From positions 1 through 64,000 of the forward strand of contig CAKZOU010000066.1 of NCBI GenBank assembly GCA_937138255.1: DNA of 64,000 bases, in the 5' to 3' direction. Source of the DNA: an uncultured Paracoccaceae bacterium (GTDB taxonomy: Bacteria; Pseudomonadota; Alphaproteobacteria; Rhodobacterales; Rhodobacteraceae). Shown here piece by piece: positions 15,965 through 24,805 of the stretch (its first letter is position 1; each line of letters opens with the position of its first letter). The notes under the pieces were generated by a model. The model saw only the letters and a list, made by a program, of their open reading frames with translations, did not search any database and was not told the origin of the DNA. Both the position numbers and the translations under genes were made by a program.

Positions 15965-16783
15965 ATGGGATTTCCAGGTACCTGGATGACCGAAAGCGAA
16001 AGCATGGTCTATCGGGTTGTTCCAAAGTGTGCGTGTTCAACGATCGGCCAGATCATGTTCTATTCGGATCACGGCCGCTTTTTCGATGGGGATATCCACG
16101 ACTCGACCGAAGGCCTGCACAAGTGGGCACAAGAGGCGAGCCAGCCGCTGATCGAGGCCAACGTCAAATCCCACAAATCGCAGACCTTCACCTGCGTCAG
16201 AAACCCCTACACGCGGATCCTGTCGTCCTTCTTCGACAAGATCTGCGGCATCCAGCGCAACGGCAAACGCTATCGCGGCAACCTTGTGCCGATGCTGATC
16301 CAGAAATACGGGATCGAGGTCGGAAGCCCCGAGGACGGGTTCGAGTTTGACCAGATCAAGAGCTTTCGCCGCTTCCTTCTCTTCACCCGCGACACCATCC
16401 GCTGGCGCCGCCCGATGGAGCCCGACATCCACTGGTCGGCCATGTCGGGCCATGTCTCGACCTTCATCGTCAACGGCGGCCGCTATGACCAGATCTTCTG
16501 GACCGAGGATTTCAATCCCGGGATGCAGAAGGTGCTCGATGCGGTGGAAACGCCGCACAAGGTCGATCTGAAGAAGATCCCCCGCTTCAACGAGAGCGAG
16601 GGCCACGGGCCGAAGCGTGCACATCCGGTCGAGGAGTATTTCGACGATCTGTCGATGCACCTGATGTTCGAGATCTACAAAAAAGACTTTCAGCTTTTCC
16701 GCTATGATTTCGAAAACCCGGCCAACAAGATGCCGACGGGCGAACTCGACCTTCAGGAAATCCATGCCAAGCTGGGCGACTAG
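15965..16783 (+). CDS. Sulfotransferase family 2 protein (carbohydrate sulfotransferase)
   Basis: A 272-residue PAPS-dependent sulfotransferase. The 5'-phosphosulfate loop is V-P-K-C-A-C-S-T-I-G (about 19-28), and the 3'-phosphate site is T-C-V-R-N-P-Y-T-R-I-L-S-S-F-F (about 76-90), matching the Sulfotransfer_2 family that sulfates glycan chains. The ATG at 15965 is preceded by GAGG at short spacing; a second ATG seven codons on (15986) is possible. It diverges from a GT14/DUF5928 glycosyltransferase, suggesting sulfation of an exported polysaccharide. The stop overlaps that of the convergent ABC gene (CTAG). Confidence 0.87.
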   Translation: MGFPGTWMTESESMVYRVVPKCACSTIGQIMFYSDHGRFFDGDIHDSTEGLHKWAQEASQPLIEANVKSHKSQTFTCVRNPYTRILSSFFDKICGIQRNGKRYRGNLVPMLIQKYGIEVGSPEDGFEFDQIKSFRRFLLFTRDTIRWRRPMEPDIHWSAMSGHVSTFIVNGGRYDQIFWTEDFNPGMQKVLDAVETPHKVDLKKIPRFNESEGHGPKRAHPVEEYFDDLSMHLMFEIYKKDFQLFRYDFENPANKMPTGELDLQEIHAKLGD

Positions 16784-17721
16784 CCCCGCCCGTGCGCTCC
16801 GGCGGTCAGCGAGAGGAACACATCCTCGAGGTTGGCTTCCTGCGTTTTCACATCGCGAATGGCGATCCCCGCATTGCGGACAGCCGCCAAGACGGCTTCG
16901 GCCGGAACCTGCGTTGTCCGATAGGTGAACTCGAGCGCACCATCGTCGCGGAGCCGGCCCTCGACCCCTTCGGGCAGGCCGGGCAGGGCGGCGGGCGCTT
17001 CGGGCACGATCACCATCGTCTTGGCGTCGATCCGGCCGATCAGGTTGGCGGTGGTGTCGCGGGTGACAAGCGTGCCGTGGTTGATGATGGCGATCTCGTC
17101 ACACATCGCCTCGGCCTCTTCGAGGTAGTGGGTCGTGAGGATGATCGTCATGCCTTGCTCGTTGAGCTTGCGGACATTGGCCCAGAGCATATTGCGCAGT
17201 TCGATATCGACGCCTGCCGTGGGTTCGTCCAACACGAGGATTTGCGGCGTATGCACCAAGGCCTTGCCCAAAAGGAGCCGCCGCCGCATCCCGCCCGAAA
17301 GGGTGCGGGCGTAGGCGCCGGCCTTGTCGGTGAGGCCGATAAGGTCGAGGATCTCGTCGGTCTTGCGCTGGGCGGCCGGCACGCCGTAAAGGCCGGCCTG
17401 CACCTCGAGGCTCTGGCGCGGGGTGAAGAAGGGGTCGAGGTTCGGTTCCTGCGGCATCACGCCGATCGACGCCCGCGATTGGCGCGGGTTCACGTCCTGA
17501 TCAAAGCCCCAGATTCGCACCTGCCCCGAGGTCTTGTTCACAAGGCCCGCGAGGATATTGATGATCGTCGATTTACCGGCTCCGTTCGGCCCCAGAAGAC
17601 CAAAGATCATGCCGCGCGGGATCGTCAGGTCGATGCCCTTGAGCGCCTCTTTCGGCCCCGATTTCGCCGAACCGCGATAGGTCTTGCGAAGGCCGGTGAT
17701 TTCGATGGCGTTCTCGGTCAT
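16780..17721 (-). CDS. ABC transporter ATP-binding protein of the ABC-2 (NodI/CcmA) type
   Basis: A 313-residue nucleotide-binding subunit. Walker A GPNGAGKST (44-52), Q-loop in G-V-M-P-Q-E-P, signature L-S-G-G-M, Walker B I-L-V-L-D-E-P-T-A-G-V-D and H-loop T-T-H-Y are intact. The C-terminal 70 residues resemble the extension of drug/polysaccharide exporter ATPases. No ABC-2 permease gene lies next to it, so its membrane partner must be encoded elsewhere. It reads in the opposite direction to the zinc-finger protein gene from a shared 96-bp promoter region. Confidence 0.9.
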   Translation of the reverse strand: MTENAIEITGLRKTYRGSAKSGPKEALKGIDLTIPRGMIFGLLGPNGAGKSTIINILAGLVNKTSGQVRIWGFDQDVNPRQSRASIGVMPQEPNLDPFFTPRQSLEVQAGLYGVPAAQRKTDEILDLIGLTDKAGAYARTLSGGMRRRLLLGKALVHTPQILVLDEPTAGVDIELRNMLWANVRKLNEQGMTIILTTHYLEEAEAMCDEIAIINHGTLVTRDTTANLIGRIDAKTMVIVPEAPAALPGLPEGVEGRLRDDGALEFTYRTTQVPAEAVLAAVRNAGIAIRDVKTQEANLEDVFLSLTAGAHGRG

Positions 17722-17738
17722 TGAGGGGCTTTCCAGTC

Positions 17739-17766
17739 TTGCCGGTGCGGCTCGTTGTTATACACT
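17739..17766 (+). promoter_or_regulatory. Possible promoter of the zinc-finger protein gene
   Basis: TTGCCG (17739-17744) and TACACT (17761-17766) are separated by 16 bp and lie about 50 bp before the zf-CHCC start codon. Good hexamers for an alphaproteobacterial housekeeping promoter, but not proven. Confidence 0.4.
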
Positions 17767-17817
17767 AGCCTGATCTATGCGGGCCAGCGCCCGGCGGCAA
17801 CAGATGAAGGCATTGCA

Positions 17818-18009
17818 ATGACCATTCCCGCCCCTGAAACCAAGATCGTCGAAACCTGGCGTGTGGCCTGTGACGGTGGCGAAGGGGCTTTGGGCCATCC
17901 GCGCGTCTGGCTGACGATCCCGCACGACAAGGGCTGGGTCGAATGCCCCTATTGCGACTGCCGCTTCGTTCACGGAACTCCGGTCGATGCAAAGGACAGC
18001 GCCGCTTAA
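17818..18009 (+). CDS. Small zinc-finger protein (zf-CHCC, NDUFS6-like)
   Basis: A 63-residue protein with Cys and His followed by the C-P-Y-C pair ([10 protein letters not shown]), the layout of the zf-CHCC domain found in the complex I accessory subunit NDUFS6/13 kDa and its alphaproteobacterial relatives. It is likely an accessory or assembly factor of NADH dehydrogenase. I chose the ATG at 17818 with GAAGG upstream; the longer frame lacks similarity. The stop overlaps that of the convergent cupin gene (TTAA). Confidence 0.85.
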   Translation: MTIPAPETKIVETWRVACDGGEGALGHPRVWLTIPHDKGWVECPYCDCRFVHGTPVDAKDSAA

Positions 18010-18470
18010 AGAGGCGGCCCGACAACCTGCATCCCGTGCATTGCGAATAGCTTGGCGAATTCAGGCGGGCTCATCTGCCCGCCCGTGCTTCCGGCTGCGA
18101 AAAACTCTTCCATCGTCCCGGCAGGTAGGAACGTCACCATGATGCGGCCTGTCTGGGTGGTGTTGCGAAAGCTGTGCGGAATGCCCTTGGGTGCAAGAAC
18201 CGAGTCGCCCGGCTTCAGAGCGAATAGGCTATCGCCCACTCGAATATCGAATTGCCCTTCTGTTACGAGGAACCATTCGTCCTGATCGTGGTGAACATGC
18301 AGGGGCGGGCCGCCCGGCGTATGGCGGATCGTGTCAAAGACGGTTGCCCTGCCACCTGTATCGGCAGAGGACACCTTGAGATGAAACTCGCCATTGAGAA
18401 ATGCAAAGGGGTTTGCGTTGCGGTCCTGGTTGTGGGGAACAAGCGTCGGGATGGGCGCGGCTTTGGTCAT
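18006..18470 (-). CDS. Cupin domain protein
   Basis: A 154-residue single-domain cupin. Motif 1 is [15 protein letters not shown]-x-E-G and motif 2 is [15 protein letters not shown], giving the usual His/His/Glu/His metal site. It resembles quercetin-dioxygenase-like small cupins. The substrate or role cannot be deduced; it stands alone, divergent from polA and convergent with the zinc-finger gene. Confidence 0.85.
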   Translation of the reverse strand: MTKAAPIPTLVPHNQDRNANPFAFLNGEFHLKVSSADTGGRATVFDTIRHTPGGPPLHVHHDQDEWFLVTEGQFDIRVGDSLFALKPGDSVLAPKGIPHSFRNTTQTGRIMVTFLPAGTMEEFFAAGSTGGQMSPPEFAKLFAMHGMQVVGPPL

Positions 18471-18616
18471 CTGGAAAGCCTCTTGCAGGGGATCTGCCTC
18501 CCGACCCTAGCACGGCATAGATGCAAAGGCGCGTGCAATCGGGCCGCCCTCGGGGCTGGAAGCAGGTCCGCAAAGGTGGCATGACTGTCGAACGCAAGAT
18601 TACGGGGGAGCGCGCG

Positions 18617-21424
18617 ATGACCTTTGGCAAAGGCTGCCACCTGCACCTGATCGACGGCTCGGCCTTCATCTTCCGCGCCTATCACGCGCTGCCGCCGCTC
18701 ACGCGCAAGTCCGACGGCCTGCCGGTGGGTGCGGTGTCGGGCTTTGTGACCATGCTCCAGCGCTATGTCGAGAACAACTCGGGCAGCGATGCCGCGACCC
18801 ATGTGGCGGTGATCTTCGACTATTCGGGGCGCTCCTTCCGCAATGACCTCTATGACAAATACAAGGCCAACCGGCCGCCCGCGCCCGAAGACCTGATCCC
18901 GCAGTTTCCGCTGACCCGCCGCGCCACCGAGGCCTTCAACATCGCCTGCAAGGAAATCGAAGGCTACGAGGCCGACGATATCATCGCCACGCTCGCCCAT
19001 AAGGCGCGGGATGCGGGCGGGCGGGTGACGATCATCAGTTCCGACAAGGACCTGATGCAGCTTGTGGGCAATGGGGTCGAGATGTTCGATCCAATGAAGA
19101 ACAAGCGGATCGACCGCGAGGGCGTGATCGAGAAGTTCGGCGTCGGCCCCGAGCGGGTGATCGATGTGCAGGCGCTGGCGGGCGACAGCGTCGATAACGT
19201 TCCCGGCGCGCCGGGCATCGGCATCAAGACGGCGGCGCTTCTCATCAACGAGTTTGGCGATCTCGAAAGCCTTCTGAACCGCGCCGAGGAAATTCCCCAG
19301 CCCAAGCGCCGCGAGACCCTGATCGTCAACCGCGAGCAGATCGAGCTTTCCAAGCGGCTCGTTTCGCTCGATTGCGAGACGCCCCTCGATTTCACCCTCG
19401 ACGATCTTGAAGTGCGTGATCCCGAGCCCGATGCCCTCTTTGGCTTTCTCGCCGAGATGGAATTCCGCACCATCCTCAAGCGCGTGGCCGACAAGCTCGG
19501 CGTCGAGCCGCCGGCGGTGATGGATACGACCCCGCAAGGGGCCGATCCGATCTCAGAGCCCGAGGCGCCCAAGGCGCTTCCTTTTGAGCCCGACACCTAT
19601 GAATGCGTGGCCGATGCCGCGGCCCTTCAGGTCTGGATCGACCGGATCCGCGGGCGCGGCTATGTCGCTGTCGATACCGAGACCACGAGCCTTGACGAGA
19701 TGCGCGCCGAGCTTGTCGGCATCTCGCTCTGCGTCGAGCCGGGGCAGGCCTGTTATATCCCGCTGACGCATAAGGCCTCGGCCGCTGACGATCTCTTCGG
19801 GGGCGTAGCACTGGCCGATGGGCAGATGGGGCTGAACGAATGCCTCGATATGCTGGGGCCCGTGCTCGAGGACGAGACCATCCTCAAGATCGGGCAGAAC
19901 ATCAAGTACGACGCCAAGATTTTTGCCCGCAATGGCATCACCGTCGCGCCGATCGACGATACGATGCTCATGTCCTATGCGATGAACGCAGGCCTGCATA
20001 ATCACGGGATGGACCTTCTGAGCGAGCAGTATCTCGGCCATATCCCGATCGAGATCAAAACCCTTCTGGGCTCGGGCAAATCGGCGATCACCTTTGATCG
20101 CGTGCCCGTGGCCGATGCCGTGCGCTATGCCGCTGAGGATGCGGACGTGACCCTGCGGCTGTGGGAGACCTTCAAGCCGCAGCTGCACCGCAAGCGCGTC
20201 ACCACCGTTTATGAGACGCTTGAGCGGCCGCTCGTGCCGGTTCTGGCGCGGATGGAGATGGCGGGGATCAAGGTTGACCGCGATACGCTGAGCCGGATGT
20301 CCAACGCATTTGCCCAGTCGATGGCGGGGCTTGAGGATGAGATTCAGAAACTCGCGGGACGCCCCTTCAACGTGGGCAGCCCCAAGCAGCTGGGCGAGAT
20401 CCTGTTCGACGAGATGGCCCTTCCGGGCGGCGTGAAGGGCAAAACCGGGGCCTATGGGACCGGTGCGGATGTGCTTGAGGATTTGGCGACCGAGCATGAG
20501 TTGCCCGGCAAGGTGCTCGACTGGCGGCAGTTGGCGAAGCTGAAATCGACCTATACGGACGCTTTGCAGGATCATATCAATCCCGAGACGGGGCGGGTCC
20601 ATACCTCCTATTCCATCGCAGGCGCCAACACCGGCCGCCTCGCCTCGACCGATCCCAACCTGCAGAATATTCCGGTCAGGACCGAAGAGGGCCGCCGCAT
20701 CCGCGAAGCTTTCGTGGCGGAGAAGGGCAAGGTTCTGGTCAGCCTCGATTATAGCCAGATCGAGCTTCGCATTCTTGCCCATGTGGCGGGGATCGACGCG
20801 CTGAAGATGGCGTTCCGCGAGGGGCATGATATTCACGCGATGACGGCATCCGAGATGTTTGACGTGCCGCTTGATCAGATGACGCCGGATATCCGGCGGC
20901 AGGCCAAGGCCATCAACTTTGGCGTGATCTATGGGATTTCGGGCTTCGGCCTTGCCCGCAACCTGCGCATCCCGCGGGATCAGGCGCAGGGGTTTATCGA
21001 CCGCTATTTCGAGCGCTTCCCCGGCATCCGCGCCTATATGGACAACACCGTGGCCTTCGCCAAGGAGAACGGCTTTGTGCAGACCCTCTTTGGCCGCAAG
21101 ATCCACACGCCCGAGATTGGCGCCAAAGGGCCGGGCGCCGGCTTTGCCCGCCGCGCGGCGATCAACGCGCCGATCCAAGGCACGGCAGCGGATGTGATTA
21201 GGCGGGCGATGATCCGGATGGATGGGGCGATTGCGCATTTGCCTGCCAAGATGCTCTTGCAGGTGCATGACGAGCTTTTGTTCGAAGTCGACGAGGCGGC
21301 TGCGGATGATCTTATCGGTGTCGCGCGCGAGATCATGGAAGGGGCAGCAGCCCCTGCCGTGAAGATGGATGTGGCGCTTTCGGTCGATGCCGGGCGCGGA
21401 TCGAACTGGGCCGAGGCGCATTAG
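18617..21424 (+). CDS. polA: DNA polymerase I
   Basis: A 935-residue repair and Okazaki-fragment polymerase with all three domains: 5'-3' exonuclease (about 1-290; H-L-I-D-G-S-A-F-I-F-R, Y-E-A-D-D-I, G-D-S-V-D-N-V-P-G), 3'-5' proofreading exonuclease (about 335-520; intact D-T-E-T-T and Y-A-A-E-D-A-D-V), and family A polymerase (about 560-935; L-D-Y-S-Q-I-E-L-R, R-R-Q-A-K-A-I-N-F-G-V-I-Y-G, L-Q-V-H-D-E-L-L-F). The start at 18617 has GGGGGAG at good spacing; earlier in-frame ATGs at 18521 and 18581 add residues with no family match. A hairpin repeat begins at its TAG stop. Confidence 0.97.
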   Translation: MTFGKGCHLHLIDGSAFIFRAYHALPPLTRKSDGLPVGAVSGFVTMLQRYVENNSGSDAATHVAVIFDYSGRSFRNDLYDKYKANRPPAPEDLIPQFPLTRRATEAFNIACKEIEGYEADDIIATLAHKARDAGGRVTIISSDKDLMQLVGNGVEMFDPMKNKRIDREGVIEKFGVGPERVIDVQALAGDSVDNVPGAPGIGIKTAALLINEFGDLESLLNRAEEIPQPKRRETLIVNREQIELSKRLVSLDCETPLDFTLDDLEVRDPEPDALFGFLAEMEFRTILKRVADKLGVEPPAVMDTTPQGADPISEPEAPKALPFEPDTYECVADAAALQVWIDRIRGRGYVAVDTETTSLDEMRAELVGISLCVEPGQACYIPLTHKASAADDLFGGVALADGQMGLNECLDMLGPVLEDETILKIGQNIKYDAKIFARNGITVAPIDDTMLMSYAMNAGLHNHGMDLLSEQYLGHIPIEIKTLLGSGKSAITFDRVPVADAVRYAAEDADVTLRLWETFKPQLHRKRVTTVYETLERPLVPVLARMEMAGIKVDRDTLSRMSNAFAQSMAGLEDEIQKLAGRPFNVGSPKQLGEILFDEMALPGGVKGKTGAYGTGADVLEDLATEHELPGKVLDWRQLAKLKSTYTDALQDHINPETGRVHTSYSIAGANTGRLASTDPNLQNIPVRTEEGRRIREAFVAEKGKVLVSLDYSQIELRILAHVAGIDALKMAFREGHDIHAMTASEMFDVPLDQMTPDIRRQAKAINFGVIYGISGFGLARNLRIPRDQAQGFIDRYFERFPGIRAYMDNTVAFAKENGFVQTLFGRKIHTPEIGAKGPGAGFARRAAINAPIQGTAADVIRRAMIRMDGAIAHLPAKMLLQVHDELLFEVDEAAADDLIGVAREIMEGAAAPAVKMDVALSVDAGRGSNWAEAH

Positions 21425-21488
21425 GGGGAGGGGCGCTGCCCCTCTGCCCTTCGGGCATTCACCCCGGAGTATTTTCGGCCAAAAGAAG
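21425..21488 (+). repeat. Stop-to-stop GC-rich hairpin repeat, copy between polA and the phosphatase gene
   Basis: Order of parts: GAGGGGCGCTGCCCCTC, a TGCCC-TTC-GGGCA hairpin, ACCCCGGAGTATTTT, then CGGCCAAAAGAAG. It fills the whole gap between the TAG of polA and the TAA of the convergent gene. The same arrangement recurs at 39784, 43912 and 49073. Confidence 0.85.
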
Positions 21489-21490
21489 CC

Positions 21491-22324
21491 TTACGAGAGG
21501 AACGGCTTGGCGGTCATCGTAGCGGGGATCGGCACACCCATGCGCTTGAGGATCGTCGGGGCGAGCTGGAGCTGGTCGAGCAGGGCGTCGGGCGCGGGGC
21601 CTTTGGCCGGGCCGAAATAGTAGAGCGCAAAATCTTGCTGATCGCTGCCCGTGCCGCCGTGGTGGCCACGAATTGATTGGCCGTGATCGGCGGTGACGAT
21701 CACCTCGTAGCCAGCATCGCGCCAGCGCTTGAGGAAGGGTTGCAGCATCACGTCGACCGCCTCGCAGGCGTTGTCCATCGGCGTGTTGTCGTGGCCGAAA
21801 CGGTGGCCCATGCTGTCAAGCGTGCAGGTATGCAGCATCCCGTAGTCTATCCCCTTCTTTTCGCACAGCATGGTGAGCGTTGCGAAAAGATCGACGTCGG
21901 AAGGGGTCATCTGGTTGTTGTGGCCGTAGCCGGTCATCGTGTGAAATCGGCCATGACTGATCGGGCTTTGACCCGGCTCGTCGTATTCGATGTCGTTGAC
22001 GAAATCGAAGGGGTGGCGATTGAAGAATTCGGACCAGAAGCTATGCGCCACGGCGCCAGTCAGGCCGCCCGCGCGGGTTACTTCGGAGAACACGTCCGGC
22101 ACATCGAGGCGGCGCACGAATTCGTTGCCATAGACATGGTGGACCTGCGGCGAGATGCCGGTGTGGATCGAGGCATAACAGGTCGCCGAGATCGACGGCA
22201 GCACCGAGCGCATCCGCCAGACCTGGGCCTCGCCGGCCTGCACCCAGCCTTCGAGGTTGCCGAAGAGGCGGCGCCAATTGTCGTAGGGAACACCATCAAG
22301 GATGATGAGCAGGAGTTTGTTCAT
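21491..22324 (-). CDS. Alkaline-phosphatase-superfamily phosphodiesterase/nucleotide pyrophosphatase-like enzyme
   Basis: A 277-residue enzyme of the alkaline phosphatase superfamily (type I phosphodiesterase/NPP branch). Metal-binding residues are visible: Asp10 in I-I-L-D-G-V-P, Asp in T-L-D-S-M-G-H-R-F-G-H, and Asp-His in V-T-A-D-H-G-Q; the nucleophile is probably Ser or Thr in S-I-S-A-T-C-Y-A-S-I-H-T-G. No signal peptide is seen, so it is likely cytoplasmic. It is the last gene of the oligopeptide-type transporter operon, 32 bp after the ATPase gene, and may act on the imported compound. The substrate is unknown. Confidence 0.85.
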   Translation of the reverse strand: MNKLLLIILDGVPYDNWRRLFGNLEGWVQAGEAQVWRMRSVLPSISATCYASIHTGISPQVHHVYGNEFVRRLDVPDVFSEVTRAGGLTGAVAHSFWSEFFNRHPFDFVNDIEYDEPGQSPISHGRFHTMTGYGHNNQMTPSDVDLFATLTMLCEKKGIDYGMLHTCTLDSMGHRFGHDNTPMDNACEAVDVMLQPFLKRWRDAGYEVIVTADHGQSIRGHHGGTGSDQQDFALYYFGPAKGPAPDALLDQLQLAPTILKRMGVPIPATMTAKPFLS

Positions 22325-22356
22325 GAGGGGCAGCCTTCGGGTTCGGGAGGGCCGGA

Positions 22357-23991
22357 TCAGTTGCCGGCGCTCTCCATCTTGCGGGTTTCGATGACGTGTT
22401 CAAGCCAGCCGAGGCGCATTTCCGGGACCGACGACAGAAGAAGATCGGTGTAGTCGTCGAAGGGCGGGGTCAGCACCTGTGTCTTTGGTCCATAGCGGAC
22501 GACCTTGCCGCGATACATCACGGCGATGCTGTCGGCGATGGCTTTGACCGTAGCAAGATCGTGGGTGATGAAAAGATAGGCCACGCCTTCCTGCGCCTGA
22601 AGTTCGAGGAGGAGCTTGAGGATACCGTCTGCCACCAGCGGGTCGAGGGCCGAGGTGACCTCGTCGCAGATGATGAGCTTGGGCTTGGCCGCCAATGCGC
22701 GGGCGATGCAGACGCGCTGTTTCTGTCCACCCGAAAGCTCGGCCGGGTAGCGGTCGATGAAGCCTTTGCCCATCTCGATCTGATCGAGAAGCTCTTGCAC
22801 GCGCTTATGCTTTTCCTCGCCCCTGAGGCCAAAGTAGAATTCGAGCGGGCGGCCGATGATGGTGCCGACGGTCTGGCGCGGGTTCATCGCAACATCGGCC
22901 ATTTGATAGATCATCTGCAATTCGCGCAGGTCGTCTTTGCTGCGGGTCTTTAGATCAGGGGTCAGCGTGCGGCCCGCAAATGTGATCCGCCCTGCCGAAG
23001 GCGGCAAAAGGCCGGTGATCGCGCGGGCGAGGGTCGATTTGCCCGAGCCACTTTCGCCGACGATGGCGAGGGTCTGGCCGGGGGCGACGTCGACGCTCAC
23101 ATTCGACAGCACGTCGAAGTTTGTTCCCTTATAGCGGGCGGTGACGTTGTCGACGCGCAGCACGGGCTCGGCGGGCTTCTTCTCCTCGTGGTCGATCGAG
23201 CGGACGGAGACGAGCGCGCGGGTATAGTCCTCGTGCGGGTCTTCGATGATCTGCTTGACGGGGCCGTATTCGACCTTGTTGCCATTGCGCAGAACGAGGA
23301 TGTGATCCGAGACCTGCGCCACGACGGCAAGATCGTGGGTGATATAGAGCGCTGCAACGCCGGTATCGCGGATCGCCTCTTTGATCGCCGCCAAGACGTC
23401 GATCTGGGTTGTCACGTCAAGCGCGGTGGTGGGTTCGTCAAAGATCACGAGGCTCGGCTCGGGGCAGAGGGCCATGGCCGTCATCACCCGCTGCAGCTGG
23501 CCGCCCGAGACCTGGTGGGGATAGCGGTTGCCGATGGTTTCAGGGTTGGGCAGGCCGAGCTTGCGGAAGAGCTTGACGGCGCGAGCTTCGGCCTCAGAGC
23601 GGCCGCAAAGGCCGTGTTTGAGCGTGGCCTCGATCACCTGTTCCATGAGCCGCTTGGCCGGGTTGAACGAGGCGGCAGCGGATTGCGCCACATAGGTCAC
23701 TTCCCGACCGCGCAGGCCGCGCAGGCCCTTGGGGCCGAGCTTGAGGATATCGCGGCCGTTGAGCGTGACCTCGCCGCCGGTGATCCGCACGCCGCCGCGG
23801 CCATAGGCCATCGCCGACAGGCCGATGGTCGACTTTCCAGCGCCGGATTCGCCGATGAGGCCAAGCACTTTGCCGCCTTCGAGGCCGACCGACACGCCCT
23901 CGACGATGGTGATGTCGTGCGGGTCTTCGCCCGGCGGATAGACGGTGGCTTCGATCTTGAGGTTCTTGATGTCGAGCAGGGTCTCAGGCAC
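22357..23991 (-). CDS. Oligopeptide-type ABC transporter, fused double ATP-binding protein (DppD-DppF type)
   Basis: A 544-residue protein with two complete ABC ATPase halves (about 1-255 and 275-535). Walker A is GESGAGKST in the first and GESGSGKST in the second; signatures are [10 protein letters not shown] and L-S-G-G-Q-K-Q-R-V. Each half ends with the oligopeptide-transporter C-terminal extension. It powers the permeases encoded just upstream, and its start overlaps the DppC-type gene by 8 nt. Fused DppD/DppF ATPases are common in this uptake family. Confidence 0.93.
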   Translation of the reverse strand: MPETLLDIKNLKIEATVYPPGEDPHDITIVEGVSVGLEGGKVLGLIGESGAGKSTIGLSAMAYGRGGVRITGGEVTLNGRDILKLGPKGLRGLRGREVTYVAQSAAASFNPAKRLMEQVIEATLKHGLCGRSEAEARAVKLFRKLGLPNPETIGNRYPHQVSGGQLQRVMTAMALCPEPSLVIFDEPTTALDVTTQIDVLAAIKEAIRDTGVAALYITHDLAVVAQVSDHILVLRNGNKVEYGPVKQIIEDPHEDYTRALVSVRSIDHEEKKPAEPVLRVDNVTARYKGTNFDVLSNVSVDVAPGQTLAIVGESGSGKSTLARAITGLLPPSAGRITFAGRTLTPDLKTRSKDDLRELQMIYQMADVAMNPRQTVGTIIGRPLEFYFGLRGEEKHKRVQELLDQIEMGKGFIDRYPAELSGGQKQRVCIARALAAKPKLIICDEVTSALDPLVADGILKLLLELQAQEGVAYLFITHDLATVKAIADSIAVMYRGKVVRYGPKTQVLTPPFDDYTDLLLSSVPEMRLGWLEHVIETRKMESAGN

Positions 23992-24805
23992 CGCGGCCTC
24001 CTTTCAGGCTGGTCGTGCGGTTGAGAACCCAGTCGGCAACGAGGTTGACCGAGATCGCGAGGGCGGCGATGGCCACCGCAGGCACGAGGGCCGCGGGGAT
24101 GCCGTAGACGAGGCCTTCCTTGTTCTCCTTCACGATGCCGCCCCAGTCGGCCAGAGGCGGCTGAACGCCGAGGCCGAGGAAGGAAAGCGTCGAGATGAAA
24201 AGCACTGCAAAGATGAAGCGCAAGCCCAACTCGGCCACCAAGGGCGAGAGGGCGTTGGGAAGGATTTCGCGGAAGACGATCCAGCGGGTGCCCTCGCCGC
24301 GCAGGCGGGCGGCCTCGACATAGTCCATCACAGTGATGTCGACGGCGACAGCACGGCTCAGGCGGAAGACGCGGGTTGAATCGAGCAGGCCCATAACAAG
24401 GATCAGGATAGTCGTCGAAACCGGCATGACCGAAAGAACGACCAGCGCGAGGATGAGCGAAGGCACAGACATGACCAGATCGACAAGGCGCGAGAGGGCC
24501 TGGTCAATCCAGCCGCCAAGTGTTGCTGCGGTGAACCCAAGGACCGAGCCGAGAGTGAAGCTCAGGATCGTCGCCAGTGTCGCGATATAGATCGTGGTCT
24601 GGCCGCCATAGATCATTCGGCTGAGCATGTCCCGGCCAAGCGCGTCGGTGCCCAGAAGGTGATCGCGCGACATGGGATCCCAGATGGAATTGGAAACGAC
24701 CTCGGCCATGCCGTAGGGGGCGATGAAATCGGCAAAGATCGCGCTTAGAAAGAACAGGGCTGTGAAAAACAGGCCGATAAGGGCGGAGATTGGGATCCGT
24801 CTCAT
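23984..24805 (-). CDS. Oligopeptide-type ABC transporter permease (DppC type)
   Basis: A 273-residue inner-membrane permease with a short N-terminal anchor, the conserved H-L-L-G-T-D-A-L-G-R-D motif (about 49-59), five further helices and the E-A-A-x-x-x-G EAA loop (Y-V-E-A-A-R-L-R-G-E-G). It forms the translocation pore with the DppB-type subunit; the start overlaps that gene's stop by 4 nt. Confidence 0.93.
   Translation of the reverse strand: MRRIPISALIGLFFTALFFLSAIFADFIAPYGMAEVVSNSIWDPMSRDHLLGTDALGRDMLSRMIYGGQTTIYIATLATILSFTLGSVLGFTAATLGGWIDQALSRLVDLVMSVPSLILALVVLSVMPVSTTILILVMGLLDSTRVFRLSRAVAVDITVMDYVEAARLRGEGTRWIVFREILPNALSPLVAELGLRFIFAVLFISTLSFLGLGVQPPLADWGGIVKENKEGLVYGIPAALVPAVAIAALAISVNLVADWVLNRTTSLKGGRGA

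Noticed and set aside
21425-21488. The hairpin repeat as ordinary intrinsic terminators
   Set aside because: The stems are not followed by a T-tract on either strand, while the downstream block CCCCGGAGTATTT...AAAAGAAG is conserved, which a simple terminator would not need. Bona fide terminators elsewhere (9622, 29523, 55906) do have T-tracts.
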